A stretch of 64,000 nt of DNA. Source: Sclerurus mexicanus. Its lineage: Eukaryota > Chordata > Aves > Passeriformes > Furnariidae. The stretch spans positions 1,129,541 to 1,193,540 of the forward strand of contig VWZF01004873.1 in NCBI GenBank assembly GCA_013396755.1. Direction: 5' to 3'. Below, one piece after another: positions 35,621 through 48,989 of the stretch; the first letter of the stretch is position 1, and each line of letters begins with the position of its first letter. Under the pieces are notes generated by a model. That model made no database searches, was not told where the DNA came from, and saw only the letters and a list, made by a program, of their open reading frames with translations. A program made the position numbers and the translations under genes.

Positions 35621-38382
35621 CACATATTTCAAGAGTGACATCTCTTTGCGGTTTAAAAAGCAATCCTTGGTAAGCCTTGTCCTTCCTGTGGTGCCTTACA
35701 ACAGGGCCACTTACACTGAATTCCCATGGCATGCAGGTAGCAGGTGCATGGCTGGAGAGGGCTGGCACACTGCTCTGAAGGGTAGAGAGTGGTCTCTCAT
35801 GTCCTGTGTCTGCCATGTGCCAGGACAGGGCTTCAAGTGAACAAGGTGCCTGAGCTAGAGAAGCAATGCCCATTGTTGCTCTGGAAGTGCTGCAGAATGT
35901 GTGATTACGATATAGTGTGAGGCTGAAGCAAACACAGTTTATTTAGAAGCTTTACCTCTAGTTAATGCACGTAACAGCTGAGCTTCAGCTATGTTCACAA
36001 AATGCATCTAAACTGATGAAGTTAGACTGTTGGATCTACTTTGCCAGCTTAATTGAATGAGTAGAGGCATAAGCAAACAAGGGAAACCTATGGGGGAAAA
36101 TCTAATCTTGAGCTTGGCTTTATTCTTTGCAAAATATCTGCTCTTTCAATACGAGCTTAGAAGTTTTGGCTTGTCCAAATCCACAGTACAATGCAGCCAC
36201 ACCTCTAAGTAATCTTTGTTGGCTGACGTGCAAAGAACTTAATCTTACGTTTTGCAGGTTGACAAAACGTGTGTAAAATTTCATGTCTTACAGAAAACAA
36301 TTCGCCTAAAGAGCTAGTTTCAAACACCTACATTTAATATTTATTGCATTGACACAGTATGCCTTATAACGGGTTGGTTTGCCCAGCAGCTGATCAGATG
36401 ATGACCAGATTCCTGCTTCTCAATTCACGTGGCCAGGCAGTGATGCCATGTGGCACTTGGCCATGGCACATTTGACCTTGGAAGGCAAGCATGGCTGTCT
36501 CTCAGGGAAGCAGAACATCTAATATTATTTACCATTGTCTTTCTAATGCAATCAAGTTTATATTCGATGCCCTTTTAGTCTCAGTGGCATTTTCTGTAAT
36601 AAGTGTTTTATATTTAAAATGTAAGGAGCATCGCTGTTAAACACCAGGTCACCTTGTTTATCAGTAAGTATTAATTTTTCTGCTTTAGGGTATCTGCTTC
36701 ACTTGTCTTTGTGGTTTAAATTCAGTTTGAGACCTTCAGGGACACAGTAATTGTGGACTCCAATGGAGAGCATCAGAAAACAGGTAGTCTAGTAAAATCA
36801 AGTGCCGTGGTATATTTCTCCTTATGAGGAATACAGTCCCTCCTAATGCATTTCTTCCGTCTGTCCATTATTCTTCCTTCCCTCCATGTTGGTTTATGGG
36901 CCAAAAAGGCAGACAAACTACCAGCTCTCATTTCATGTATAACACAGGACTTGGTCTTTTAACTGATGCCATTAACTTTTCTTATTTAACTATTATTAAA
37001 GGGCAGCTTGAAAAAACTAACCTGACCCTTATTTGAAGATAGTCTACCCCTTTTATTAACTGATGGCTGGAACAATCGTCCTCACTGTTGAGTGTACTGT
37101 GTCTTATTCTACTCTGAATGTGCCTAAACATAACTTGCAGCTGTTAATTCTCACTGTGCCTTTCTCTGCAGGTGATGGTGCCACCAGTACCGTGTATTTT
37201 CTGTGGTGTGATTGAGAGATACTGGTTTAGTGAGACCAGAGTAATGACTCAAAGTGCCCTCTATAAGGTGTTTTCTAATCTTCCTAATTGGTTCTGTCAT
37301 TTTGCTCTGGACCATCTCCAGGCTTTCAACATAATAAAAAACCCTGTGGGCGGCTGCACAGTCAATGGGTGTTGCAGCTTCAGGCTTTGCTGGGCTTCCA
37401 ATTCCACATTGCCAGTCACAGGTGACTGTGACTTCTCCAGTGGTTGCCAGTGAGGTTCCTGCCCTTGTCAGGTTGTCCTTCCTTGCTGGCTGCACAGGAG
37501 CCAGCTGCCACACACCCCCCTGTTATTTGGGTGTGTCCAAATCCAGCAGGCATCCCAAAAAGCTTCCGTGAGTCCTGATCCGGAATAGCAGCCTCTGGGA
37601 GCAAGGGGACTGGTATTGACACCGAGGGTCCCTTGGAGGTCCCCTGCCTGAGTCCTGGGTGACTCCCCACTCTGCATGGGCTCAGCCCACCCGTTCACTG
37701 GCCCTGGAGCCATGCAGTAGGCTTGACTCCACAGAGTGGTGTGGGAGCTGCACAGACAGAAGAGAACCATTGGAACTAAAACTTCATTGCATGAAATGCA
37801 TCAAAAATGAAGAGGAAAAGATACAAGCAAAACCTGCTTCCACTAGCAGTTACGTTCTGCCCATGGTTACTCTTAGGTGTTCCCACAGGTCAGACAACTC
37901 AGAGAGATTCATGGATCAACAGCACTGAGGCAGCACGGTGGTCCAGGACCTGGGGAGGCTCCACAAACATTACTGAGCATCTTCTCTTGTTTGAGTGTGT
38001 TCAGCTGGCCAGGTGACTCATGCTCATCGGAAGAACTCTCTTTCCTTTAGCTACTGACCTTTCCATTTCGCAAATTTTATCACCAGTATTTTTTACAGTT
38101 GTGTCTCCTGTTGCAAGTATTAAACAGCACAGTTCTTTCAGAGAGGCACACACTGTCAGCAGTAATTGCTGCTCCTTTTGGACAATGATTTTTTGTCTGC
38201 TAGCTAACAATTAATCCACAGAATGCAAATGATAGTGTATTCATACACTATCCATTTTTTCTTCAGAATTAAAAAATCTCTTGATTTGTTTAATCCGCAC
38301 CAGTGCTTTCATTAACCAAATGTATTCTTTTGTCAAATGAAGAAATGAAGTCAGGTTTGTTTCTCACAATGTTTTCTGTTTT

Positions 38383-38402
38383 TTCTTTTTTTTTTTTTTT
38401 TT
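38383..38402 (+). repeat. T homopolymer
   Basis: Run of about 20 T with one upstream interruption. Confidence 0.7.
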
Positions 38403-39339
38403 AAATACTAAGTTATTCATGTTATTTTAATTGTTTAAGCATCTGTTAGCTGTCTTGTAGTAACTTCATGCTCTCTTACCTGTGATTATTACTACAGGAC
38501 CATGTAACAGTCAGGTATCATCTCACTTTCTCTGAACATTGGCACAAGATGCTCTTCCAAGATCCTGAGATTTCTCTAGTATGCCAGGATTTTTAAATAC
38601 CTAACTCCATTGGGCCAGGTGCCTGCTCAGCCAAATTTTTTATGATTCTGAGATGCAAATTTTCTTGGCCACTGATCTGAAAATACTTATGCTTAACAGA
38701 TGCTGTTAAAACTTTCCTTAGTTTGCAAAGGAAGTTGTTTACTATCCTCATGTACTGTGAATACACAAATCCAGTTCTTTCTGTGCACAAACAACTACCT
38801 TCTCTGTATCAAAAAGCCTCCACCAAAAATCTTCACTATCAACAGTTTTACCTATATCCACCCAGTAAGAGCCTAGGATGTTACTAGTATTTCTTAGATT
38901 TCAACATGTTTTGAAAAAAACTGCTTCCAAGTGCCATTAGGACTTGCAGCAATCCAGTTTTTCCAGATTATTTTGAACACTCTGTATCACCTTGTATGCT
39001 TCATAAATTCTCACTTTTATTGTGTGCCATATACTTTCTTTTCATCTACCCCTTCCTTCTGCCTTTTTTTTCCTGTTAGTTTTATATAAGATTTAGAAGT
39101 GTTAATCATCAAATTCCCTGTTGGGAAGAAAAAGCACTTAATCATGTCTGTCTTTTTTCACAACTACAAAGCCACAGGTCCTCTCCATCTTGTAAACTTC
39201 TAGTAGTGAAATGTCTATTCAAAATTTTATTGTAGTTTTCTCCTGTAGAATCACATTTTTCTGATTGCTTGATTCGCCATCAGGTTAACCCATAACTTCC
39301 TCTGCTTGAGGATTTACCATTTTTAAGCAACAGTTTTGC

Positions 39340-39545
39340 CTGCATATACGCCCTTCACACATAAAACACATATATACATAAATATCTTACTTAATTGCCT
39401 TGTAGGCAGTAACCAAATGTACTTATATACAGGTACAGATACACACCTATATACATGTTGTGTGTTTACTTACAACATGTACACATGCACACATGGACCT
39501 GTATATGCACATGCATAGATGCAGTCATACAAACACTCATCTATA
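39340..39545. repeat. Alternating purine-pyrimidine low-complexity tract (TATACA/CACATG-rich)
   Basis: Dense in ATATACA, CACACATG and TGTATATG steps; includes a perfect 10-base-arm hairpin at 39452-39481. Confidence 0.7.
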
Positions 39546-40068
39546 TGCAATGTAATTTTGTCTGAAGCCAGAGAGGAGGCATTTCTGAAAATGTCAGAGT
39601 CGAGGCTGTCCATGTTGCCCTCCCTGGATGAAGATGTGTTTTCCTGTGAGTCCCCACTCAGGTAGTGCACCAAGGGCAGCCCCACTCCTCTCATACCAAC
39701 CAAGGGCTCTGTTAGTATTTGGACAGGGCTGGCTCTCCTGAGCAGGATGTGTCAAGGGACAGGGGACAAAGGACTGCAGGTGAATGACACACAGGTTTCC
39801 TCTGTTCTGAAGCTGTTAGAATTTGCTAAGACTTTGGTTTAGCTGAGAAGGAGAAAGGGGAAAAAAAAAAAAAGTAAGATGCAGGAAGACCAAAGCAGTG
39901 CAAAACATTCACTTAGTGTTGCCTTTTACCAGAAATGAGTCTCCAGCTCACGCACTCCCTCCCTCTCCCTGCAGGACCCTGGGTTATCCTGACCTACATC
40001 TCTCCTAAGTGGAGGTGCAGAGCAGAGGAAGATGCTCCTTTCTGCATCTCACCCACGAGGGATGTGGC

Positions 40069-40278
40069 TCAGCACTTTAAACTCCCCCCTGCTCTTCTCC
40101 CGAGCACAGTGAAGAGGACAATGATGAAGATGATGGTAACAATTAAACACCCCACCTGTCCCTGCAATCTCCTTCGCTCTGCAGAGGAAGAGGAGGACCA
40201 GTGATGTTGCATTGGCTGGAGGGGCTGAACAGCCAGCGAGTCGTCACAGTTAAACTTCCTTAGCAGCTGCCTGTACAT
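40069..40278 (-). CDS. Unassigned 69-residue frame with one predicted transmembrane segment
   Basis: I do not recognise this protein. The frame runs from an ATG at 40278 to a TGA at 40069. It has a basic N-terminus, a serine run (residues 28-32), an Arg triplet at 35-37, then a strongly hydrophobic segment at about 42-59 (core CLIVTIIFIIVLFTVLG) closed by two Arg residues. Basic residues flank the segment on both sides, as in real single-pass membrane proteins. It lies alone in the gene-poor stretch, with no polyadenylation signal identified, and there is no evidence of expression. It could equally be a chance frame or one exon of a larger gene. Confidence 0.2.
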   Translation of the reverse strand: MYRQLLRKFNCDDSLAVQPLQPMQHHWSSSSSAERRRLQGQVGCLIVTIIFIIVLFTVLGRRAGGSLKC

Positions 40279-43200
40279 GCTCTTGTCAGGTACACAGATG
40301 TGACATGACACAAGTGAGCCAAAGCCACACAGGCCCAGGGCCAGTTATACTGGCTGGACTGATGTGTCATAACTCGTTAAACTGCAAGGGTGGCTTGCTT
40401 TTCCCTGCTGGGTCAGGAGGAGGCACAGGAGCAATCCCCCACCAGCAGGTAGAGTGAGAACCCCAACAGCTCCAACAGGGAGAAGCATTTTTTGCTATAG
40501 TTCTCTCGCAGGATCGGTTTCCAGCTAACTTTTGAGTTCAGCTGAGCATCTAACTCCTTGTGCCTCTCCAGTGGGGTCCAGCCTACTTGCTACCTACTTT
40601 TGTTCTGTTGCTTCACTTTCAGTCGTAAAGTCTCTTTTCTCTTGAAGGAAATGAGACATTTGCTCCCTTGAAACTTCAAGAATTGAAATAAAAGCTGAAG
40701 AAATGAAAGGGAAAGGGGAAGAGGAGGACAGAGAGGATGGGTATGAGAGGACACCAGGAAGAAAGCATGGGGAGCTAGGCAGATGTGACTCAGAGGTTTT
40801 GATCCCTGTGATGGGTAGATGAGGTGTGAGGAAGTCTGGGCAGGATGAAGGATTCGCCCCTCTGCCCCGATACCTGGCACCCTACTTGGGCACTCACAGA
40901 GATGGACTCTGCCAGGGCCACTTGTGAAACAAGGCAGCTGTAGGTGGCTGGTGCCTGTGCTGGGGCTGAGCTGATGCTGAGGAAGGAGGTGGCACTGCAG
41001 ATGCCATCTCAGCTTTGCCAGTGGCTGGAGAAACACGTGTTTGAGAGAGGAATTTCTTCATTGTTGCAGGTCAGAACAGTGATCACATCTCTCTCAAATG
41101 ACAACACTGCTGGAATGACATCAACTCTTTGGAGGCTCTGGAGGAGATAAACAGGGAATTGATCTATTGATAGCACAATACAAAAATCTGTCCACAAGGG
41201 AGAGAAGACAAGCTGCCTGTGACTGTTGGGAGTGATGGGATAGGGTGCAGGACAAATTTTCAGAGCCTGGGGACATGGGACTCCTGTTGCCCCCAGACAC
41301 TTCCTTTCCTCACTGGCCATATGCGGGTGGATGATGTGCTGGGCCTGGTGCAGCAGGGTGGACACCAAACAGATGTATGTCCCTTGTCTCCCATGCTCAC
41401 TTCTTGCAGGCTAAGTGATACCAACCACATCCACATGGATTTTTGGCCACCTGGTAGCCAGCAATGTTCCCTCCCTGCTCACAGGAATTCTCTCCTTGTC
41501 CCAGCTGCCACAGCGGCGTCCCCTAAGCAGCAGGACAATGCTGATCCTGGTGGGGAACCATAAAATGACCACGAACCCGGGGGCACAGCAGGGTCTCTCG
41601 TCAGCCTGGTGGAAGCTGTGGCAGGGGATCTCAGAGTTTGCCTCCTCCCCATCACAGCCCATGTGCAGCAGGGACACTTTATGTGGCATGGACACTGGCA
41701 ATGGACCCTTCTCACTCTGCACCACTCTCCTCTGGAAACAACATTCACCTTTAGGGAAACCCTTGTTTTCACTGGGCAACCTTCATTGAAGGGGTTGTGG
41801 GCAGGGAAGACGCCCTGGTCTGTCTGCCAGGGCTGGCAGCAGTTCCATTTTCACTCTAGCAAAGCTGAATGGAAAAAAACACAAAAAAAAACCCCATTAA
41901 ACCCATTCATTCTTTCTGTACCAAGCAGAGCCTGGAGGCATCAGGGAAGTGAGGCACAACCAGCTGGGGCTCAGGAGCTGCCCCCCAACCTGCGGCTGGG
42001 TGGGTTTTGCTGGGTCCTTCTGTAAGTCAGTCCTGCCTCAGCCTTTCCCACGTGAGCTCATCTCCTCTGGCCCCACTGAGCAGCCTCTGAAAGCACTCAC
42101 CTCTCTGACTAATTGCTTTTTAGAATACTTCATCCTTGTGAAAGAGCTGGAGGTTGAAGGAGGTTCCTTTCTCTGCCCACCCCACCCCTCTACCCCCCTA
42201 GCCCCCCAAAACCTTCTTCAGCTGGAAGGAATGCTGCAGTGACATGAGCCAGCTCCCCCTTGGCCCAGCTGGCATGTGGTGCCACCACCAGTTGCCAAAT
42301 CAGCCCTGGCTTTGCAGGAAAAAATACCATGGGGAAAAAACCCCAAGCTGCGGGAAAGGAAATGGGTGAGCTCTAATGGTATTTTAACTACTGCTTTTTT
42401 CCCTGTCTTTCAAACACAGGGAGAGAAGACGGCTGCTTCCCTGCTGGTCTGTTTCCTCTCCTCACAGTAACACAGCTCACCCTTGCTGTGGCCAGCTAAA
42501 GTCACGTATACACACCTGCAGGAGATCATAACCCCAGCCACAGCTCTCCCAAAGCAACCTCCTGACATCCAGCTTGTGCTGGCCAGAAAAAGGTTCTTGA
42601 TACAGACTTACCCCTTGCATCCCAGTCCCATCCTCACTCACCACTTCAGTCCTTCTTGGAAAAGCCTCATAAGGAATATTTAATTCTTCCTGCAGAAGTT
42701 ACGCTTAGGAGCCCACAGCTGTCAGATGTGGCCAGCTGCTCTGTGTCTTGCACCACCTCTCTGGGGTAAGATCACACCCTGCGAGTCCCTGCCATCTGCC
42801 CTTCAGTCTGAGATGCACTCACCTCCCTTCCCCTGGCCCTACATCTGGCATTATCAGAGGGCACCCACATATTCCTGTCAGCCAATGAAGCAGAGCAGAA
42901 GCGTGTGTGCAGCGCCTTCACCCCAGGCCAATGCATTGGCTATGTCTGCTACAGCAAGGCTCCCTTCTCTGATTTATCTGCGTGCCCCAGTAGAGCCCAA
43001 ACTGCATTTCAGCAGCAGGTTTGCCCATTAGCAGTGTGTGCTGAGGGGCTGGGGCACATCTGCAGCCTGTGCTGCAGCTGTGGAAAGAGTTGTGGGTGGC
43101 TGCCCGCAGAGAGGCTCCGACAGCAGCTGTGATGGACTTCGTTTTGCAGGGCTGTGAGCCGCTCTTGACAATTCTCTGTAATCAAATCCCTCCAGGTGCC

Positions 43201-43617
43201 TGCTAAAGCTGGGACCCCCTTGCATTCTACCGAGCTGCAATCCATTGCATGCTGAATCAGTCTGGCTATGTGGAACAGCACTGATAAAAAGTTGTGCAGC
43301 TTACGAAGCCAGCTAGTAACTATAGCTTTACCATGTGGGTGTCATGTTCAAAAGAGCCATTCCATGCTGCTACAACTACAAGGAGAGGGCTGTGCATCTG
43401 TTTTCTTACTCAGGGAGATGAAAACCACTTAAATGACTATGTGATGACAGATAAGGAGGCATCAATGAGCAGAGGCCTAGACAACAAGGGGAAAGAATAT
43501 ACTCATTGTGATGAGAAAATCAGTAGCAGACAATACTGCCAGCCAAAGGACGATCTAGTTCAGCAGGTGAGGCCAGAGTGGCAGATGCCTGTGTACTACA
43601 GGGAATCTCAGGTGGTG

Positions 43618-43870
43618 CTGTGGAATCAGAGAAGTGATGGTGGGAGGAGACCTCCAGAGATCCCTGATCCAGCCCCTGGCTCAGTCAGGTCACCATGATG
43701 TTGTCCAACCAAGTCTGGAAACCCTCCGAGGGTGGATATACTGCCACTTTCCTGGGGACCTGTTCCAGTGCTGCTTTTCTACCCTTCTGGTAAAAAAGTA
43801 ATTCCTGAAGTTTAGTCTGAACCTACCGAACTTCCACTTGTTTTGTCACCTACTGAGAAGACTTTGGCTC
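43618..43870 (-). repeat. CR1 LINE 3' fragment, reverse orientation
   Basis: Contains GGAGACCTCCAGAGATC, ATGTTGTCCAACCAAG, CTGGGGACCTGTTCCAGTGC and TTCCTGAAGTTTAGTCTGAA, which are reverse-complement CR1 phrases. Confidence 0.78.
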
Positions 43871-46800
43871 CATTGTCTTTGTAACTACCTTCCAGATATT
43901 GGTAGGAAATAATATGCAGTGCAAACTAGCTACCGTGCAAGTACCAGGAATATGGTGGAATAACAGCCATCCCTGGTATTAACAATTCTGCTGTTGAGGA
44001 CTGGTAGAAAGGAAGAGAAAAACAGTGCATTAGTCTCACAAGTATGATGTTACAGCTGGTTTAGATAAAACTCAGAAAGTTAAAAGAGGCTTTTCTCTGG
44101 TGCAGCTCAGTGTCAGTTGTGAACCACTCAATTTCATACCTGGATACGTAGGGAGAGAGCTAATATTAAAAGAGATAAATCCCAGTAAGAACTATGCTGC
44201 CATGGGGAAACTAACTTTAGAGTTATGGACCAGTGAATCATCTCTCATGATCATAATGGGCCTCAGGCCTATAATTCTCAACATGACATGACAAATTCCT
44301 TCACAAAACCATCACTGAACCTACAAAAGATTTGTTAGTTGTAAATAGCAATTAAGTCATAGAGCAGGTGGTCATCAAAAGTAAATTTGGAGCATGTGAT
44401 CATAATTTCCTTACATATAAATTCAGTGGGAAGCTAAATAAGAATAGGCATGCACTGCATACGCATGTTTTTGTTTCAAAAAAAATTAAACCCCAAGGAT
44501 TCAGGACACTTCAACATGGACTGCAACAGTGAGGAAACCATATGTGAAAGATGCCCAGAATTTCTGAGAGAGATACACAGTGTCTCTGGAACATGCATCC
44601 CAAGTAAAGAAGCAAAAATCCCTCTGTAGCTATCTGGATGAACAGCCACAAAGTGAAGGGTAAGGAGAAAACTCTTCCTCAGATGTTTGTAGATATTAAG
44701 TAGCATCAATCTGGAATTTCGATTTTTAAAAGAAGAGAAAGTTTTTCATTTGAGTAAATAACTGAACCAGGAAAGACAAAGTGGCTGTAAAGAAGATGGG
44801 GTCAAAACTAAAAATATTTGTTAAAATTAAATAAATATAAATAATATTCTTCAGTCAGGAAAATGACAGTAAAGAGCAGAGCAGAGGAAAGGAGTGTAAT
44901 GAACACGAGGGTACAGGAATTACCACATCTGATTTGAAGGCAAAGAATACATTAATGTGGTGAAAATAAGAAAACAAGGTAAGACTTGAATTCTGATGGA
45001 TTTTTTTTTTTCAAATCGAAATAATTTTTATTCCTAAGAAAGCAACAAGGAGTTACAGAGTTTTGCAAAATAGTAGGCACTGTTTAGATAAACTTCACCT
45101 TATCTGTGCTTGCTCAGTTTTGGGAGTTGGCAGCCTAGCAAAAAATTTCTTCCTTCAAACGAGACAGGATACAGGTCAGTAGGTGCCCTGCCCTTTCACT
45201 CCATAAAAATTATCATTTGTCCCATATTACTCTATAGTACTGATTGGGAATTTCCAGATGCTTTCTAAAGGAGAAGTGTTTAACCAGAAAATCTCTTGTT
45301 TTGGCAGCACATGATGCACATAGAGGAATATCAGCACTGGTGACTCTCTGATTTTACTGTGGCCCCTCAGCTCATGTTTCAATGATCTGCTGGCTAAATA
45401 CTCCAACCCAGAACAGAGACTGCCACAGGGTGAGGTCCACTGTATAAATTACAGTTCAAAACAGAATCTGAATTCCACTGAGTTCACGAGGCTCATCCAA
45501 ATATCTTACTTTGTCAGTAGAAACTAAATAGAATATAAGATCTTCATTCCGCTTATGTCTCTGCTCACCTAAACAACATCTTACCCTTCTAGTGTCTGTT
45601 GAATTGCTGTTTCCTCCTAAATCATTTGCAGCTGCACCACCTCTTCCACATCCCACTTTCCTTCATTCCTGTGCCCTTTTACCTCTCTCTGCTTGCCTCT
45701 CCTCATAATACCTACAATCAGGCAGGTCTCCTCTATCCAAACCTGTTCTGTGTCCTGTCTTCTGTTGTCATGAGTGTTTTTGCCCTGCTCTGACCTTTCT
45801 GATTTCCATGGTGCCATCATATCACTTCCCGTTCTTCCAGTAAGAGAAAACGCTGCAGAACACATCAGCCTGGAGTGTGTGGAGTATTGCTCTTGCCCTT
45901 CACAAGATTTGTGGACAGCACAAACATGATAAAAGTCATGAAGATCCAGAGGGTGAGGTCTGGACTGAAAGCAAGCTCAGTGCTCTGCTGGACTTGAAGG
46001 CCCTTTTCCAGTTCAGACCCCTCCACAGCAACAGACCTACTTTGAGAAACACCAAATGTTCAGTTTCTCCTAATCAAATTCAGGAGGAGTTTTACTGTCC
46101 AAATTACAAACTTAAACTAGGAGCTGAGGACTTGCTGAACCCAAACCAAAGCCTCTCACCTTTTAAATAAGCCAGCATTGTGCTCACCAAGGTAAACAGG
46201 CCAGGCAAGTTAATTTCCTTGCAGCTCCTAAAGCTCCTGCTGACCCTGGCAATGGGCAAGACCATCAATACTGAGCTAGCTTGGCATGCACCCTTAGATT
46301 AGTAGAACTGTGTCTGACACCAGCCCACAGCTCTCCACTACTGTTGAGTGTGAGATGGAGACACTGGCCAGATGGGTATGCAGTGGTATAAGGGTGATCT
46401 CCACTCCCCTATACAGCTTTGCCTCTTCCAGGTCAAGTTAACCAGAATAACCTGAACATGGCTGTGGATTTTCAGCTTTCACTGGATGTGCTGAAGGTTT
46501 ACTTAACCAAATTAACAGTTTACAGAAGTATACCTATGTATTCACAAAGGCAAATGTGTCTCTCTCTGTGTGAATTAACACCCTGTGTAAGTCCAGTGTA
46601 CTCTAGAGCAGTACCAAAAGCAAAATGATCCAATCACCTATATGTTCTATGTACACCTGGGCTGATCCCAAGAGGTGCAGGTTGTGACATTCCTATCTCC
46701 GACCTTCTCCCTGAACCATCATATTTGCAAAGGTTGTGTCCTCTCTGTAGTCTGACTTGGGCACCGCTTGCACAGGGAAGAAGCAGGATCAGTGGTAATA

Positions 46801-47242
46801 AAGTTGGAACTGAAGTCATGCCATCTCCAGGAGCAGGGAGGTAATAGAACAAAATCTCTGGAGCTGACAAGAAGGAGCCAGGAGCAGAATAGCAGCAGTG
46901 CTGGTGACACTGACACTAAAGGTAAAAAGAGCCCAATTCATACCTAACATAAGCCACAATTTCATAGCAGCCATAGGCAGCCACACCAGTTTACAGCACC
47001 CAAGTGGCTGATCATGTGAGAAACTGCCCACAGGCTGAAATTTTTCATAGTCTTTTATACAACACTGAACACTGACTTACTCTGAGACACTATTATTTAA
47101 GCATTTTTTTTCCCTCTCCAAATTATCCATAATCTTAAGTGGCTTCATTTTCAAGTACCCAGCATAGATACTGACACCCATGTGTAAAGCATTTTGAGAC
47201 TTCCCAGAAAGGATCTCTAGGAACAGAAAAAAGAGTAACATT

Positions 47243-47276
47243 AAAAAAAAGAAAAAAAAAAGAAAAAAGAAGAAAG
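47243..47276 (+). repeat. Poly-purine A/G tract
   Basis: A-rich run with interspersed G (AAAAAAAAGAAAAAAAAAAGA type); simple low-complexity DNA. Confidence 0.7.
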
Positions 47277-47968
47277 GGAACTGCTGCTACTCCTGCTCCC
47301 CACAGCTCAGACAATATGCTCCTGAGTGTGCATGTCTGGAGAAGAAAAACATCCTCATATGGTTAAAAATCTCACAGGGACCACTTAAGCTGGAAGTGTA
47401 GACAAGGATGAGCTGCACTCCACGTGGTTTCAGTCACCATGCAATTCACGCCCTTGATTACCAAGCACTCAGCTCAGCTTCATCAGCAACCTCTATGGGT
47501 AAGAGAGGGCTCCTTCTTGCATAGCTGACTCATCCCAGCTTTGCACCAAGACCAGGGATGGCAAGCGTGGTGTCCACCCATCCACCTGAGCCAGTTTTCA
47601 CCTGGCCAGCCTGGGTGAGGAAAGCAGTGGTCCAGGCCAGCAGATATCCCAGCTCCCAGTGACGTTCTTCTGCCCGAGACAGCAAGATGAAAGCCAGACC
47701 TCATGTCCTGAGTTCGCCCTTCTGGCTATGAAGAAGGGGGTGTGAGTCAGCACCACTGTGGCTGTGCAGTGGCTGTAAGCTGTTCGAAACTGTTCAGCAG
47801 GTTCATGACCACTTCAGAGGAATCCCACCCACCACCATACCTATGGCATTTCTGACTAGTACCACTGAAATGGGTTTAACCAGTGTAATGAGACAGACAC
47901 TACAAGTAACATGGCTGCTTTCTCTCATCTGTTGCCTCAACAAACCCATTCTGTTTTAAGTTAATGTA

Positions 47969-47974
47969 TTTATT
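47969..47974 (-). terminator. Possible polyadenylation signal of FBXO40
   Basis: AATAAA on the minus strand about 1 kb downstream of the FBXO40 stop codon. No closer canonical hexamer was noticed; variants were not examined. Confidence 0.35.
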
Positions 47975-48989
47975 AAAAAATAAACCAAATCCTAATCACT
48001 CTTCTGCTCTGTAAAAAAAGAAAAGATTCTTATGCTCCAGTGCCTTTAACTGAAGCAAGCATTATCTGTACTTTTTCTGAATGGGTGGCTGAATGCCTCT
48101 TCTTTTACCAAATAGTACTTCTTTGACATATTGTTTACAGTTGTTTGCAATTAGAATTTAAATTTACAACTGCAAATCTGAGTAAGTAAGACACACTAAA
48201 AATGCCTTCAAATATTCTTTGATGGCTTTAATGTATGTTTAAATAAAACAGAGAAAGTTATTAACTCAATATATAAAAAGTCAATTGAGCATCTAAAGTT
48301 GCTACTTAGTTACTTCTAACAGAGAGCAAATTTCTTTGCTTTGGTTTAGTTTGAATGCTCCCCGTGAGCTCAACTTTAGGCTTGCACTCAACTAGGAATG
48401 CTTGCCTGAATCAGGGTCCTAAATGATGGTCTGTGGCTTGCACAGTGGATTCCTCAGTTCTCACTGGAGTTCTGATGAATTCACTTAATTTTGGGGTGTC
48501 CTTTTCTTTCGCCCATGTCTCAGAACAGGTTACCAGTCCCTAGGTCTGCCAGGCAAGAGGGCATCTATCTGTGCTCCTAGAACTTGGCTTTACAGCCGAA
48601 ACCAAGGTGTTTCAGACCTAGTCAAGCCAAGTACATGAACTACTATTGCTTCTCTCGGGCACAGGGTACAGGTGCAGCAGCCTACCTTCAAGGTTGTGAA
48701 GATGCTGTTTTCAAACAAGGTCCTTATTACTTTCTTCAAGATGCTGTATTAAGCAAGGAACAGAAACATAAACAGAAAGCATGTGATGTTAGTGAGCAGT
48801 GGATGATGTTTCAACAATTAAATTAATGCAGAGGGGAAAAAAAAGATGCAGAATGTTTCAAACACAGCTGGGGAGATGACAGTTTTGTATGTCCAAAGGA
48901 AAGTTGGAAACAACAAACTTTACACCTGAATTCCCAAATTTTCATCTGAATACCCCTGAAGGGAGCAAGGCAGAGGGGAAGCAGGTTTT

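Larger units (their letters stand above)
26491..47960. other. Gene-poor stretch between SCNN1A and FBXO40
   Basis: About 21 kb in which I recognise no conserved gene. It contains three CR1 fragments, low-complexity tracts and scattered short frames. The more notable unassigned frames are at 30373-30837 (minus) and 40069-40278 (minus, one predicted membrane segment). The section 44100-44760 may be an old interspersed element, but I cannot classify it. Neighbours expected from human beside SCNN1A (LTBR) or downstream of FBXO40 (HCLS1) were not seen. Confidence 0.5.

Noticed and set aside
41411..41789. Overlapping frames of about 120 codons on both strands
   Set aside because: No family match, and both strands are open, which is typical of chance frames.
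43294..43698. 134-codon plus-strand frame
   Set aside because: Its end runs into a reverse CR1 fragment and there is no recognisable domain.
44100..44760. Possible ancient LINE or other interspersed element
   Set aside because: Some phrases look repeat-like, but I could not match a family or define ends.
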